Assembly (NCBI RefSeq): GCF_902506575.1
Contig: NZ_LR732544.1
Span: forward strand, 658,269-722,268
Direction: 5' to 3'
DNA: 64,000 bases
Source: Streptomyces mexicanus
GTDB lineage: Bacteria > Actinomycetota > Actinomycetes > Streptomycetales > Streptomycetaceae
Of this stretch, positions 52,057 to 61,287 are shown piece by piece. The position numbers and the translations under genes are program-made. The notes beneath the pieces were generated by a model, which saw nothing but the letters and a program-made list of their open reading frames with translations, was not told the origin of the DNA and searched no databases. Every line of letters starts with the position of its first letter. The first letter of the stretch is position 1.

Positions 52057-52467
52057 TCAGTTCGCATCACAAGGAGCATCATCTGCGGGTGTACCTCCGA
52101 GACGGCCAGCGCGGTCCCGCAGCAGGGCCGCGAGCCCGTGCGGGTTCCCTACGGACAGAGCGAGGCGGACATACGGGCTCTGCCAGTGGTCGAAGTCGAT
52201 GACGAGGGCAGGATGGTTCTCCATCAGCGCGACGAAGTCGCGGCCCCTGGCATGTCTCAGCTGTCCGGCACACCATCGTCCCGGCCGGAAGCGGTAATGC
52301 CGGCCCGGCGCGCCGATCCTCAGCGCCCGCCACCACGACGGCTCGACTCGCACCTCCGCGACGGGCTCCAGCGAGACGTTCAGCGTCCGTTGGCGAGCGG
52401 CGAAGGCCAGGCGCCCCGGCAGTTGGACGAGGAGGTGATCACCATCGACCCGCGCCTGTACCAGCAC
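52057..52467 (-). CDS. Hypothetical globular protein
   Basis: 136 residues from GTG with AAGGAAGGGAG upstream. Beta-rich pattern with VRVEPSWWRALRIGAPGRHY, GRDFVALMENHPALVIDFDH and SPYVRLALSVGNPHGLAALL. It resembles small Streptomyces proteins with a PH-like beta domain. No signal or membrane segment. The function and link to the chaperones are unknown. Confidence 0.65.
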   Translation of the reverse strand: MLVQARVDGDHLLVQLPGRLAFAARQRTLNVSLEPVAEVRVEPSWWRALRIGAPGRHYRFRPGRWCAGQLRHARGRDFVALMENHPALVIDFDHWQSPYVRLALSVGNPHGLAALLRDRAGRLGGTPADDAPCDAN

Positions 52468-52529
52468 GTCAACTCCCTTCCTTGAGTGCCCTGCTTTCAA
52501 AGACGCGCCGTGTCAGCTGGCCTATTCCT

Positions 52530-52670
52530 GACGCTTTCGGGGTGCTGCGCGGGCTGTCCCAGCACCCCAACGCCAAACTGCGTGACGTCGCCCCGCGTAC
52601 CCGCTGCGCGGTGGCGGACCTCTCCGCCCTGACCGGTTCCCTCCCGGTTACCGCTCCGCTGGGTCCGTAA
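52530..52670 (+). pseudogene. Winged-helix regulator remnant
   Basis: It reads GVLRGLSQHPNAKLRDVAPR then RCAVADLSAL, matching the wing-helix pattern of the broken regulator at 33,748. Neither the start nor the C-terminal domain is present. Confidence 0.4.
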
Positions 52671-52837
52671 CGAGGCAGGCGGGCGCCAGGGGTGGCGGTC
52701 TCATCGGCGTGCTCGATGCCCCGGCATGACGGCCCGGCCGCGATGCCGGCTTTCGCCGGGAGGCATCCAGCGAACCATAGCGGGAACGCGCTTGGTAGCC
52801 GTAGCGCGGCTACGGCACTGACCGGAAGGAGGCCCAG

Positions 52838-53086
52838 GTGCCCAGCATCACTGGCTTGTTCCAGCAGAGGCTGACCGTGCTTTGGTACACCGCCCGGCGT
52901 GCGGCCGGTGGGGCCCTCTCCCGTGGCCTGACCGTTCTCAGCCAGGTCCGCTCCTGCCCGTATTGCCGGACCTGGACCGGGCCGGGGACGGACGTGTGTC
53001 CGAAGGGGCATCCGATGCATCCGGTCGGCGTTTCGCGCTTCTCCCTGTCCTCGGGGGAGCGAAAAGATCGTTCCGAAGTGCAGTGA
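52838..53086 (+). CDS. Small zinc-ribbon-like protein
   Basis: 82 residues from GTG with AAGGAGG upstream. A CPYC pair (about 40-43) and a Cys at about 54 in VCPKGHPMHP suggest a zinc knuckle (C-x2-C...C-x3-H). The N-terminus is basic. It lies 46 bases before cspA on the same strand, so it may share its transcript. Family unknown. Confidence 0.5.
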   Translation: MPSITGLFQQRLTVLWYTARRAAGGALSRGLTVLSQVRSCPYCRTWTGPGTDVCPKGHPMHPVGVSRFSLSSGERKDRSEVQ

Positions 53087-53131
53087 GCGCTCCGTCTTCT
53101 CTCCGCGAGGCCGAAACGAAGGAGCAGGGTC

Positions 53132-53335
53132 ATGGCCACCGGCACGGTGAAGTGGTTCAACGCAGAAAAGGGCTTCGGCTTCATCACCCAGGACGGTGGC
53201 GGGCCGGACGTGTTCGTCCACTACTCGGCCATCGCCGGCGGCGGCTACCGGGAACTCAGCGAGGGGCAGAAGGTCCGCTTCGATATCACCCAGGGGCAGA
53301 AGGGGCCGCAAGCCGAGAACGTCACTCCAGCCTGA
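53132..53335 (+). CDS. cspA: Cold-shock protein CspA family
   Basis: 67 residues. The full CSD is present: [20 protein letters not shown] (RNP1 KGFGFI), [19 protein letters not shown] (RNP2 VFVHYS), [12 protein letters not shown]. It binds single-stranded RNA/DNA and melts structures. GGAGCAGG lies 5 bases upstream of ATG. Compare the membrane-tailed CSD protein at 13,924. Confidence 0.95.
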   Translation: MATGTVKWFNAEKGFGFITQDGGGPDVFVHYSAIAGGGYRELSEGQKVRFDITQGQKGPQAENVTPA

Positions 53336-53697
53336 AGGACGTCTGGTCCGCCGGCGGCGGGCGCGCTTCGAAGGCCGTTCGGCCGGGCGCTGCGAGGGAT
53401 GCCCGGCCCGCGGGCGTACGCGTGGAAGCTCTCCGCCTGCTTGGCCTTCCGGTCAGCGGTACCCGCTGGATGATTTTGGGGTGTCAGCCGCAGGCGGTTG
53501 AGAACCTCCCATGACTCCACAGGTCCTCTGAGTGACCCGCTTGCCAGGCCGGGGCGGCACCCTCGGGTCCGGCCGCTCTGTGTGCCCAGGGGGCGGGGGT
53601 GTGCTGGGGCTGCACATTCGGCGAGAGACTGGGTACCGGGGAAAGGGCATCGAAAGGTGCTGTCGAGACTCTTCCGACGAGCCGGAGGCGACGATCA

Positions 53698-54090
53698 ATG
53701 CAGCACCACGAGTTCCTCGCGCGTGTACGTGAGCTCGGCGAATACGGCAGCCAGGACGAAGCCGCGCACGTCACCGAAGCCGTCCTCCAGACGCTGGCCG
53801 AGCGGATCAGCCCCGGGGAGGTCGACGATCTCGCCTCCCAGCTGCCAGGAACGCTCGGACGGACACTTGCCGAGGCCAGGCCCGAGCAGGCCGAAAGCTT
53901 CGGTGTCCAGGAGTTCTGTCGCAGGATCTCTGAGCGCACCGGCGCCCGTCCGCGCACAGCCGAGTGGGACGCCGGCGCGGTCCTGTCCACTCTGGCCGAG
54001 GCGGTCAGTGGCGGTGAGCTCAACCAGATCCTCAGCCAGCTCCCCTCCGGCTACGCAGCCCTGTTCGGCAAGGCTGACCTCGCCGACTGA
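53698..54090 (+). CDS. DUF2267 protein
   Basis: 130 residues from ATG with GGAGG upstream. Two repeats of the DUF2267 pattern: HEFLARVRELGEYGSQDEAA, LQTLAERISPGEVDDLASQL, then FCRRISERTG, LSTLAEAVSGGELNQILSQL. Helical proteins of unknown function, often in stress-related actinobacterial clusters. Normal length. Confidence 0.88.
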   Translation: MQHHEFLARVRELGEYGSQDEAAHVTEAVLQTLAERISPGEVDDLASQLPGTLGRTLAEARPEQAESFGVQEFCRRISERTGARPRTAEWDAGAVLSTLAEAVSGGELNQILSQLPSGYAALFGKADLAD

Positions 54091-54259
54091 CCTGCCCAGA
54101 CCGTTTCCCACGTTCGGTGAAGGCGTAGTCGGCTGCGCAGCCGACAGGACCGTGTTCCGAGGACTTGCGCGTCGGGCCTGGCCGCCTGGCCTTGGCAGCT
54201 CCCAGGACTCCACCGCGGACCACAAAACGCGCTGAAACCCGCTCGAGGGCCAGGTGCTC

Positions 54260-54391
54260 CTACAGCGCGAGCGGATCGTGGGCAGGTGCTGCTTCATCGA
54301 TCATGGTGTCGATCGCGCCGGCAGCGGCCGCGTCCTGCAGCGGCGGGACTGTGCGGGCACCGACGTCGAAGACAGCGGTGGTATCCGTCAT
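54260..54391 (-). CDS. Possible small peptide gene
   Basis: 43 residues from ATG with GAGAGG upstream: MTDTTAVFDVGARTVPPLQD, then Ala/Asp-rich. It is acidic, short and free of Cys. It could be a precursor peptide, but no maturation enzyme is nearby. Low confidence. Confidence 0.35.
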   Translation of the reverse strand: MTDTTAVFDVGARTVPPLQDAAAAGAIDTMIDEAAPAHDPLAL

Positions 54392-54657
54392 GCGGAACCT
54401 CTCGGTTGACGGGTCAGCATCTGGTCACCGGCGTACACAGGCGTCGAACGAGGCCGCGTAGGGAAGACGGGCCGCCCTCTACAGGACAAAAGGACCCATA
54501 TAGAGCCGGGTCCGCTCCTGCTACTGCCACGGGCAGTGAGTCCCTGACGGCGTGCACGTTCACCGAGCCCGACGGCGGTTCCTCGCCCGTGCCGACCAGG
54601 GGTGTCCGTGTGGCCGCAGAACCACGGGCGGCAGCCCGGTGCGCCGATCGTGCTGGC

Positions 54658-56013
54658 ATGGTAGACAGCCGGGTACCCGGACAAGCAATGGTGCAGCCGA
54701 AGGAGAGGGCGGCGCGGGTGGACGAGTTCGATGTGGACGCTGTTTTACAGCAGGCCCTGGACCGCCTGGCGCTCTTGGCAGAGGTGACGACGGCGCTGGG
54801 CAGCACCTTGGACGCCGATGAGGGCCTGCGACGGGTGTGCCGGATCGTGGTCCCGCAGCTGGCCGACTGGTGCGCTGTGGACCTGCTGGAGGGCGATGAC
54901 CAGCCCAGGCGGGTGTGTGTCACCCACCGCGATCCCCACCTGCTGCCGCCGGGGATGCTGGAGGGCTGCCTGCCGGCGCTGACCGACGACACCCCCGGAC
55001 CGCTCGCCCGGGTCCTGCGCGGCGCCGGCCCGCTGCTGATCAACGACCCCGGCCACACGCCGCAGCGCACGCATCGCCTGGCCGGCTGGGACCTCGCCCC
55101 GGCGCTTGAGGCGTCCTCCATGGTGGTGGCGCCCCTGCGAGCCCGGCGCCGGGTCATGGGCGCCCTCACCCTGGCCCGCACCGGCAGCGAGCGCCCCTAC
55201 AGCGAGGACGACCTCGCGCTCGTGGAGGACCTGGCCCACCGCATCGCCCTGCACGCCGACAACGCCCGCCTGCACACCGAGGTCCAGGCCACCGCCGAAC
55301 ACCTCCAGCGCGCCCTGCTACCCGACCTGCCCCACGTGGGCCACCTGCAGCTCGCCGCCCGCTACAACCCCGCCCGCAGCGAAGCGGCCGAGGTCGGCGG
55401 CGACTGGTACGACAGCTTCACCCTGCCCACCGGCGACACCGCCTTGATCATCGGCGACGTCACCGGCCACGACGTGCGCGCCGCGGTCGCCATGAGCCAG
55501 ATCCGCAACATGCTCCGCGGCATCGCCTGCGACCGCCAGGAACCGCCCAACATCATCCTGCGCCGCCTGGACCTAGCCCAGCACACCCTGCTGGCCACCA
55601 CCGCCACCTGCATCTACGCCATCGTCCACGGCCCCGAAGGCGGCCCGTGGGAACTGCACTACTCCAATGCCGGCCACCTCCCCCCACTGCTCGTCACCCA
55701 CGAAGGCGACACCCACTACCTCAACGACAGCCACGACCTGCTCCTGGGCGTCGACCCCCACCGCCACCGCAGCCACGCCACCGCCCGCCTGCCGGCCCGC
55801 TCCACCCTCCTGCTCTACACCGACGGGCTGATCGAACGCCGCGGCGAATCTCTGGACATGGGCCTGACCCGCCTGCGCCAGCACGCCGCCGCCCTCGCCC
55901 GCGAACCCCTGCCCACGCTGTGCGACGAACTCCTCGCCGGCCTCCTCGCTGAGCGCTACCCCGACGACGTCGCCCTTCTCGCCCTGCGCCTGCCCCCGCC
56001 CGGCCTACGGTGA
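54658..56013 (+). CDS. GAF-PP2C phosphatase (RsbU-like)
   Basis: About 451 residues from ATG 54658 (ATG 54688 possible). N-terminal GAF domain (about 25-190: RLALLAEVTTALGSTLDADE, PLRARRRVMGALTLARTG). SpoIIE-type PP2C (about 205-450: AEVGGDWYDSFTL, IIGDVTGHDVRAAVAMSQIR, LLLYTDGLIERRG, YPDDVALLAL) with the metal-binding Asps in place. It would dephosphorylate STAS antagonists, activating a sigma factor. The second such phosphatase in the window. No sigma gene nearby. Confidence 0.92.
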   Translation: MVDSRVPGQAMVQPKERAARVDEFDVDAVLQQALDRLALLAEVTTALGSTLDADEGLRRVCRIVVPQLADWCAVDLLEGDDQPRRVCVTHRDPHLLPPGMLEGCLPALTDDTPGPLARVLRGAGPLLINDPGHTPQRTHRLAGWDLAPALEASSMVVAPLRARRRVMGALTLARTGSERPYSEDDLALVEDLAHRIALHADNARLHTEVQATAEHLQRALLPDLPHVGHLQLAARYNPARSEAAEVGGDWYDSFTLPTGDTALIIGDVTGHDVRAAVAMSQIRNMLRGIACDRQEPPNIILRRLDLAQHTLLATTATCIYAIVHGPEGGPWELHYSNAGHLPPLLVTHEGDTHYLNDSHDLLLGVDPHRHRSHATARLPARSTLLLYTDGLIERRGESLDMGLTRLRQHAAALAREPLPTLCDELLAGLLAERYPDDVALLALRLPPPGLR

Positions 56014-56279
56014 CACCCGCCTCCCAGGTGCGTGCCGACAAGCAGCAACCTGCCTCCTGCCCGCGCGGCCGGCCCGTCCCCGCGACCGACCTGCGGGTGC
56101 GCACGGTTCCGTGGCGCGGCTGCTGCGACTGACACACGCCCACCACACGCTCGCGATCGAGCAGCCGGCCCCCCGTGACCCCACTCAGCGCCGCTGTCCA
56201 GGTGACATGCGCGGACACCGGTGCTCTGCGGGGCCAGGGGCATCGAGGGAGGACCGTCGCAGGGCTCATGACCTGGGAC

Positions 56280-56480
56280 GGCGCGGGGCTCCGCCCCTGT
56301 GGAGCGGAGGGTCGTTTTGGCATCCTCCAGCAGTCTGTGGACGGCGCCGTAGGAACGGCCCGGCTCCTCCGCCAGGGCCCGGATGGATTTCCCGTGTCGT
56401 ACTTGGCCTTGAGGTCGGCCGCGAGTTTGGTCACGGTCCGGGCCGGGCGTGATCCGGCGGACCGGAGTCTTGTTCGGCAT
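56280..56480 (-). pseudogene. Frameshifted small HTH protein
   Basis: It starts MPNKTPVRRITP. ARTVTKLAADLKAKYDTG follows in another frame, then KSIRALAEEPGRSYGAVHRL returns to the first. This is the pattern of a common small Streptomyces helix-turn-helix protein. Two shifts (near 56,440 and 56,390). Its 3' end is unclear. Confidence 0.7.
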
Positions 56481-56646
56481 AAGGTGATTCCTCCCGAAGA
56501 GGATGGATGCTGCCATGATCGCGCCAGCCGGTGGCGGCCACCGGTTCGGCGGAAGAACCGGACGGCAGTGGACGGCTGGTGCCCCCTGGCAAACAAGCGG
56601 CCGTCACCCTCGCATCACTCCTGATGTGGGCGTGAGCCATCCTTGC

Positions 56647-56819
56647 CGCCGGCCTGCGACGGGCGTGAGGAAACCCCGCCCCTGATGTGTCAGGGACGGG
56701 GTTCGTCTCGAGCGCCGGGCAGGCCTTGCACCTGCATCTCCCGCAGGAAGCGGGGCGTCTTGGACCACCAACGCACCAGCCCGCCAGACCGGAATTCCGG
56801 CCGCGTGCTCAAGATCAAC
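56647..56819 (+). repeat. ~175-bp direct repeat, copy 1
   Basis: Matches 60,078-60,254 over its whole length with few differences. It contains a strong hairpin (AACCCCGCCCCTGA/TGTCAGGGACGGGGTT), a small CCCGC/GCGGG stem-loop and a CAGG/CCTG stem. Non-coding. Its nature (transposon end, ncRNA or terminator) is unknown. Confidence 0.85.
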
Positions 56820-57264
56820 CATTTACGGAAGGGTCAAGGGCGAGCCGAGTACGGTCACCTGCGTCCAGCGGGAACGGCGTGACGGTCCGACCGAGTTGGT
56901 CGGCGCCGTCGACTCCGGGCCGGAACCGGTAGGAGCCCCAGACGACCTGTGCGATCTCGTCCGGCGTCGGACCACCGGCGAGTCCGGGTACCCGAGTACG
57001 GTCGAAGTCGTCGCGAATGATGAGTCGTATGCTCAGCCGGCCCAGCTGGGCCGGACCATCGAAGCGGACGTAGAGCAACCCATCTGACTGCTCAAGCCTC
57101 AGCCGAAGCTGTGGAGTCAGCGCGTTATGCCACCGGTCCCGTTCGATCTGAGCAACAGATGCCGCGGTGTCGTTCGCCTCACGTGAAGCCTTCCAAGCGC
57201 CGAATGCAGCGAGTCCGCTGAACACGGCTGAAGCGGCCGCGATAGGTGTGTCTGCGATGCCCAT
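56815..57264 (-). CDS. Hypothetical protein with N-terminal membrane helix
   Basis: 149 residues from ATG 57264. The N-terminal segment (AAASAVFSGLAAFGAW) is a membrane helix. Then WKASREANDTAASVAQIERD, a helical linker, and a beta-rich domain (LRLEQSDGLLYVRFDGPAQL, VVWGSYRFRPGVDGADQLGR). A familiar Streptomyces protein type of unknown function. Its stop lies inside repeat copy 1. Confidence 0.7.
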   Translation of the reverse strand: MGIADTPIAAASAVFSGLAAFGAWKASREANDTAASVAQIERDRWHNALTPQLRLRLEQSDGLLYVRFDGPAQLGRLSIRLIIRDDFDRTRVPGLAGGPTPDEIAQVVWGSYRFRPGVDGADQLGRTVTPFPLDAGDRTRLALDPSVNG

Positions 57265-57514
57265 GCGGGACTGTAGCCCAGATGGCGCAGTTGCCATGGG
57301 GCGCACCACTACACCTACAGGAAACCCAAGATCATTCCCACGCAACTACAGGACCGCAGCCCAACCACCCGAACAACTAAACCGAACACGCAACCAGGCC
57401 ACGCCCAACACACCCGAACACAGCCGCTCCAACCATCCCCAGTCCCAACCCCAAAGACAGGACACCAGTCCCGAACGACCAAGCCCCCTGAAAATCAGGG
57501 CTCCGTCACACCGC

Positions 57515-58291
57515 AATGAGCTGCTGGACGCGCCCGAGGCCGGGATGGTCTGGGAGCCCGGCGAGGAAGCGTGGGAAGCGAAGCTCGCCGCGCTCCGGTC
57601 GTACCGGCGGGCCACCGGGCATCTCGCGCCCCGGCAGGACGCAGTGTGGACCGACCCCGCTGACGGGACTCAGGTGCCGATCGGGCAGCACATGGCCAAC
57701 CTCCGCCGGAAGGGAGCCAAGAACGGCCTGGGCAAGGACCCCAAGCGGGCAGAGCAGCGCGCGGCGCAGCTGGCCGCGATCGACCCGGACTGGAACTGCC
57801 CGTGGCCGCTGGACTGGCAGCGGCACTACCGCATGCTGGCGGACCTGGTCGAAGCCGACGGCAGCCTGCCCGAGATCCAGCCCGGCGTGCTCATGGACGG
57901 CGACGACATCGGCAAGTGGCTCCAGCAGCAGAAGCAGCCGGCCGTCTGGGCGCGGCTCCTGCCCGAACAGCAGGAGCGGCTGTCGACGCTCGGCATCAAG
58001 CCGCTGGAGGCGCCGTCTCCCGCCCCGGCGGCCAAGCGTGCGGCGAAGGGCCCGAGCAAGGCGCAGGCGGCGTTCCAGCGGGGTCTGGCGGCCCTCGCAC
58101 AGTGGGTGGAACCGGAAGGCGCCGACCGGCCCGTCCCACGCGGCGCGGTCGTCGAGATCACGGTCGACGGCGAGACGGAACCGGTGGTCGTCAAGCTGGG
58201 CGTATGGGTCTCCAACACCAAGTCCAGGCGCGACAAGCTCACCCAGGAGCAGCGGGACGCTCTGCGAGAGCTGGGCGTGGATTGGGCGTAG
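57515..58291 (+). pseudogene. Helicase-associated domain remnant of a second telomere-type helicase
   Basis: About 255 codons holding three to four helicase-associated repeats: VPIGQHMANLRRKGA, DDIGKWLQQQKQPAVW, VKLGVWVSNTKSRRDKL, ending LRELGVDWA. The helicase domains are missing and no good start exists (ATG 57545 possible). It matches the C-terminal half of TtrA-like proteins. Possibly still expressed, but most likely a 5'-truncated relic. Confidence 0.75.
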
Positions 58292-58356
58292 TGCTGTCGA
58301 AGAACGGAGCCGGGTGGTCGAGGAACGCCGCCACGAGTTCCGGTGGACCAGGCGGT

Positions 58357-58698
58357 TCAGCAGACCGCCGAACAGCGGTCCCCGCGCACTGCCACGGAGG
58401 CCAGCGGGACGAACGCGTCGATCTCGATCGCCTTCGCCGTCGGCAGCGGCAGGTTCTCCAGGTCGGCGTCGCTGATCGGGACGATGTGGTCCCGGCTGAC
58501 CTCGTAACCCTTGCTGATCTCGCCCTGAGCGACCTCACGGTCCTCCAGCTCGCAGACCTTCTTGTAGCGGACCCGGCCCATGTCGGCCAGGTGATACTGG
58601 CGGAAGCGGATCGAGTGGTCGTCGGTCGCGGACTGGACGTGGACAGGGACCGTGACCAGGCCGAAGCTGATCGCACCCGACCAGATCGTCCGAGGCAT
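58357..58698 (-). pseudogene. ku: Truncated Ku protein
   Basis: 113 codons from ATG: MPRTIWSGAISFGLVTVPVH, then GRVRYKKVCELEDREV, RDHIVPISDADLENLPL. This is the N-terminal third of bacterial Ku (normally ~280-330 residues), the NHEJ end-binding protein. After FVPLASVAV it breaks off into unrelated codons. It lacks most of the ring-forming part, so it is not functional. Confidence 0.85.
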
Positions 58699-58797
58699 CA
58701 GGGCACCCTCCACCGTCAGGCCCCGAGCACCACCAGCCTATGAGCATCACACTCCTGCCGCGACACCGTCCTGCCGGGCGGGAGGAGTGACTGCTGG

Positions 58798-59034
58798 CTA
58801 GGCTCCCGGTTCCGCTGCTGCCCATTGATCGTCATCCGGACAGCGACCGCTACCGAGGGTCCGTCGCCCGCTTGAGGCCGTAGTAGACCCGGGTCCGAGC
58901 ACGCCGCGGGCGCGCAGCTCGTCAAGGTCGGGAAGACGGACGCCGGGCAGCCCGTCGATGAGGTCGGCCTGGGAGGCGCGGATGCTGTACGCGGGAGCCT
59001 CGGGGCCAGGACCAAGAGCGCGGCGAGCAGTCAC
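58798..59034 (-). CDS. Possible small protein
   Basis: About 78 residues from GTG; starts MTARRALGPGPEAPAYSIRA then DLIDGLPGVRLPDLDELR. The second half becomes low-complexity, and a better continuation may be in another frame, so it may be broken. Unrecognised. Confidence 0.3.
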   Translation of the reverse strand: MTARRALGPGPEAPAYSIRASQADLIDGLPGVRLPDLDELRARGVLGPGSTTASSGRRTLGSGRCPDDDQWAAAEPGA

Positions 59035-59255
59035 GTGATCATCGTACGGTCGTCCGGTCTGCAAGACCTGCACCTCTTGGAGAAGGTGCAGGTCTCGTCT
59101 CATGTGTGGCTGCTGGAGCCGCCTTGTCGCCGGCAGTTCCAGCAGCCGGGGAGCCTTCCATCCGTGTCAGCAGCGTCAGGCCCTCGCCAGGTCAACGAGA
59201 GCCGACCGGCTGCTGTCACGGTGTCACCGGCTGGTTGCAGCGGCCGGTTACCGCG

Positions 59256-59720
59256 TCAGCGGTGGCGGTGGCCGCCCCAGGAGACGGAGTCGACGAGGCG
59301 GTGGTGGTTGTTGCGCAGGGTCGCGGTGTCGGAGTCGTTGTTCCACACGTAGGTGCGGCGGTCCTGGTAGACGTCGTGGCGGGCGTCGCGGCCGATGCCG
59401 GTGTGGACGCGGACGGTCGAGCGGCCGGCCAGGCGGTAGTGGTGGAAGGTGTAGGTGTGCCCGGACCCGTCGGACAGCGTCCAGCCGTCCAGGTTCACCG
59501 AGTTGCGGGTGGTGTTGGTGATCTCCACCCACTCGTTGTTCAGGGAGCGGTTGGAGCGGTCGTCGCGGCCCGGCGAGTCGTACTGCACCCGGCTGATCTC
59601 GACGCTGGAGCGGTGGGAGCGGTGGTCGGCCGCGGACGCCGGCACGGCGATCGCCGCGGTGACCGCGGCGGCGGTCAGCGCGGCAGCGGTCAAGCGGCGA
59701 GCAGTCGTGGATACGGTCAC
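59256..59720 (-). CDS. Secreted lamin-tail domain protein
   Basis: 154 residues from GTG with GGGGGA upstream. Signal peptide (about 1-32, ALTAAAVTAAIAVPASA). Lamin-tail (LTD) beta-sandwich: SVEISRVQYDSPGRDDRSN, EWVEITNTTRNSVNLDGWTL, HTYTFHHYRLAGRSTVRVHT, RRTYVWNNDSDTATLRNNHH. A frequent extracellular Streptomyces domain, perhaps binding DNA or cell-wall components. Normal length. Confidence 0.88.
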   Translation of the reverse strand: MTVSTTARRLTAAALTAAAVTAAIAVPASAADHRSHRSSVEISRVQYDSPGRDDRSNRSLNNEWVEITNTTRNSVNLDGWTLSDGSGHTYTFHHYRLAGRSTVRVHTGIGRDARHDVYQDRRTYVWNNDSDTATLRNNHHRLVDSVSWGGHRHR

Positions 59721-60077
59721 AGGTTCCCCCTGCATGGTGCGGGCACCACTCCCCCGGGCTGTCCCTGGGCCGCGCATGGCGGGCCCGGGGACCGGGGGGT
59801 GTGGTGCGGTGTGCTGGTGCGGGCCGGTCGGCCAGCGCCCTCACACTCTGCCGACGGCGTGAAGCCGATGCGGGTGAAACGTGAACCGTGTTACAGACTG
59901 CCCATACTCCTGTGACCCTCGCATGTAACGTCCATTCATGCGCGGTATGCCCGAAGTTGACGCCTCACCGGGCCGTCCAGGCCTGCAGCAACCGGCTCCT
60001 GACACCTGTCCGCCGGGTGGCGCCACCCCGCCGGGCAGCAAGCCGTCACCCAAAAGTGGGTAACAGCCGTCCCCAGT
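59721..60077. other. Spacer, no gene seen
   Basis: Between the lamin-tail gene and repeat copy 2. A plausible promoter region for the lamin-tail gene; no element was identified with confidence. Confidence 0.35.
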
Positions 60078-60254
60078 CGCCGGCCTGTGACGGACGTGAA
60101 GAAACCCCGCCCCTGACAGGTCAGGGACGGGGTTCGTCTCGAGCGCCGGGCAGGCCTTGCACCTGCATCTCCCCGCAGGAAGCGGGGCGTCTTTCCTTGG
60201 ACCACCAACGCACCAGCCCACCAGCCGGAACCCGGCCGCGTGCTCAAGATCAAC
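60078..60254 (+). repeat. ~175-bp direct repeat, copy 2
   Basis: Same orientation as copy 1, with the same hairpins; only a few substitutions and short insertions (for example CCTT near 60,196). About 3.26 kb separate the two copies. Confidence 0.85.
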
Positions 60255-60469
60255 TATAGCGGATGCGCGCATCGGGATGATCTACCGGATCAGGGCTCCC
60301 GCCACGTCCCGGCCGCAGGGCGGCCCCTGCCCAGGGCGCTGCGTGCGGGGGCCGCCCAAGCCCTGCGTCCTGTCACCACAAGGCACTACGACGCTAAGAC
60401 GCCGCAGCTGATCACGCTCGTCATGCTTGTCAGACGGGTAAACCCGGCGGCTCGGTTCAGGTGGCCATG

Positions 60470-61276
60470 TCACTTGCTGCTGGTTGTCGCGGTCGGGTCA
60501 TGGGTCGAGTGTGCAGAGCTGCGCGCCGGAAGCGGTGGTTTGGTGGCTCGGGCTGTCCTGATGCACCTCGTCCACGGCAGGGCGGCGGTCAGAAGCCATT
60601 CCACTCGGTCGGCAAAGCGCGGCTCGGGAATGGGGAGCTCCACGCTGGGGTGGCGAGTGTAGTGGCGGGTGATGGTGTCAGCGACGTAGTTGGTCAGGGC
60701 GTCGATGCGGTGGCTATGGGGTCGCGGACGCTCTCCAGGAGCCGCGCAGAGTCGGCTGAGCGTGCGCAGCACGGTGGGGAGGCTGTCGTCGAAGCTGATC
60801 TCCCGTGGCGGGCGGGTGCCCGCCACGGGAAGGGTGTCGGGGTACGCGGTGGCTTCCAGGTGGGCCTGGTGTCGGTAGAAATCGGCGGCGTGCTGTTCGC
60901 CGCGGGCTTGGTGGTAGAGGAACAGGGAGTAGCAGGCGGGGGCGTGGCTGTCTCCTGCGGCGTATTGCCACCAGAAGCGGGCGCCGTCTTCGATGCCGGC
61001 GACGTGCAGTGTGCAGCCCAGGAGCCAGGCGGAATGCAGGTCGGGGATCTGGTCGGTGAGGAAGTCCAGCCTGTCGGGGGTAAGGGTGGCGATGGCTGTC
61101 TCGCACAGGGTGTGCAGGTGCTGGGCTGCGGTGCGGTCGTGCGTGTGGCTGGGCCGGTGCCCGGCGTCGGGGAGTTCTGCGGGGTAGGGGGCGTCTTCGT
61201 AGGGGACGGTGTCGTCAGGGACGTCGGGCTGGGGGCGAAGGCGGGCGCGGGCGAGGAGCTGGTCGATGGCAGACAT
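60470..61276 (-). CDS. Hypothetical regulator-operon protein (helical)
   Basis: 268 residues from ATG 61276, 11 bases after the XRE/sigma-like gene. It is helical and TPR/SEL1-like in feel: HSAWLLGCTLHVAGIEDGAR, WQYAAGDSHAPACYSLFLYH, DFYRHQAHLEATAYPDTLPV. A DNA-binding role is not visible. This pair (XRE/sigma-like regulator plus helical protein) recurs in Streptomyces and probably acts as a unit. The end is basic and low-complexity. Confidence 0.75.
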   Translation of the reverse strand: MSAIDQLLARARLRPQPDVPDDTVPYEDAPYPAELPDAGHRPSHTHDRTAAQHLHTLCETAIATLTPDRLDFLTDQIPDLHSAWLLGCTLHVAGIEDGARFWWQYAAGDSHAPACYSLFLYHQARGEQHAADFYRHQAHLEATAYPDTLPVAGTRPPREISFDDSLPTVLRTLSRLCAAPGERPRPHSHRIDALTNYVADTITRHYTRHPSVELPIPEPRFADRVEWLLTAALPWTRCIRTARATKPPLPARSSAHSTHDPTATTSSK

Positions 61277-61287
61277 GGCGAGCGGGG

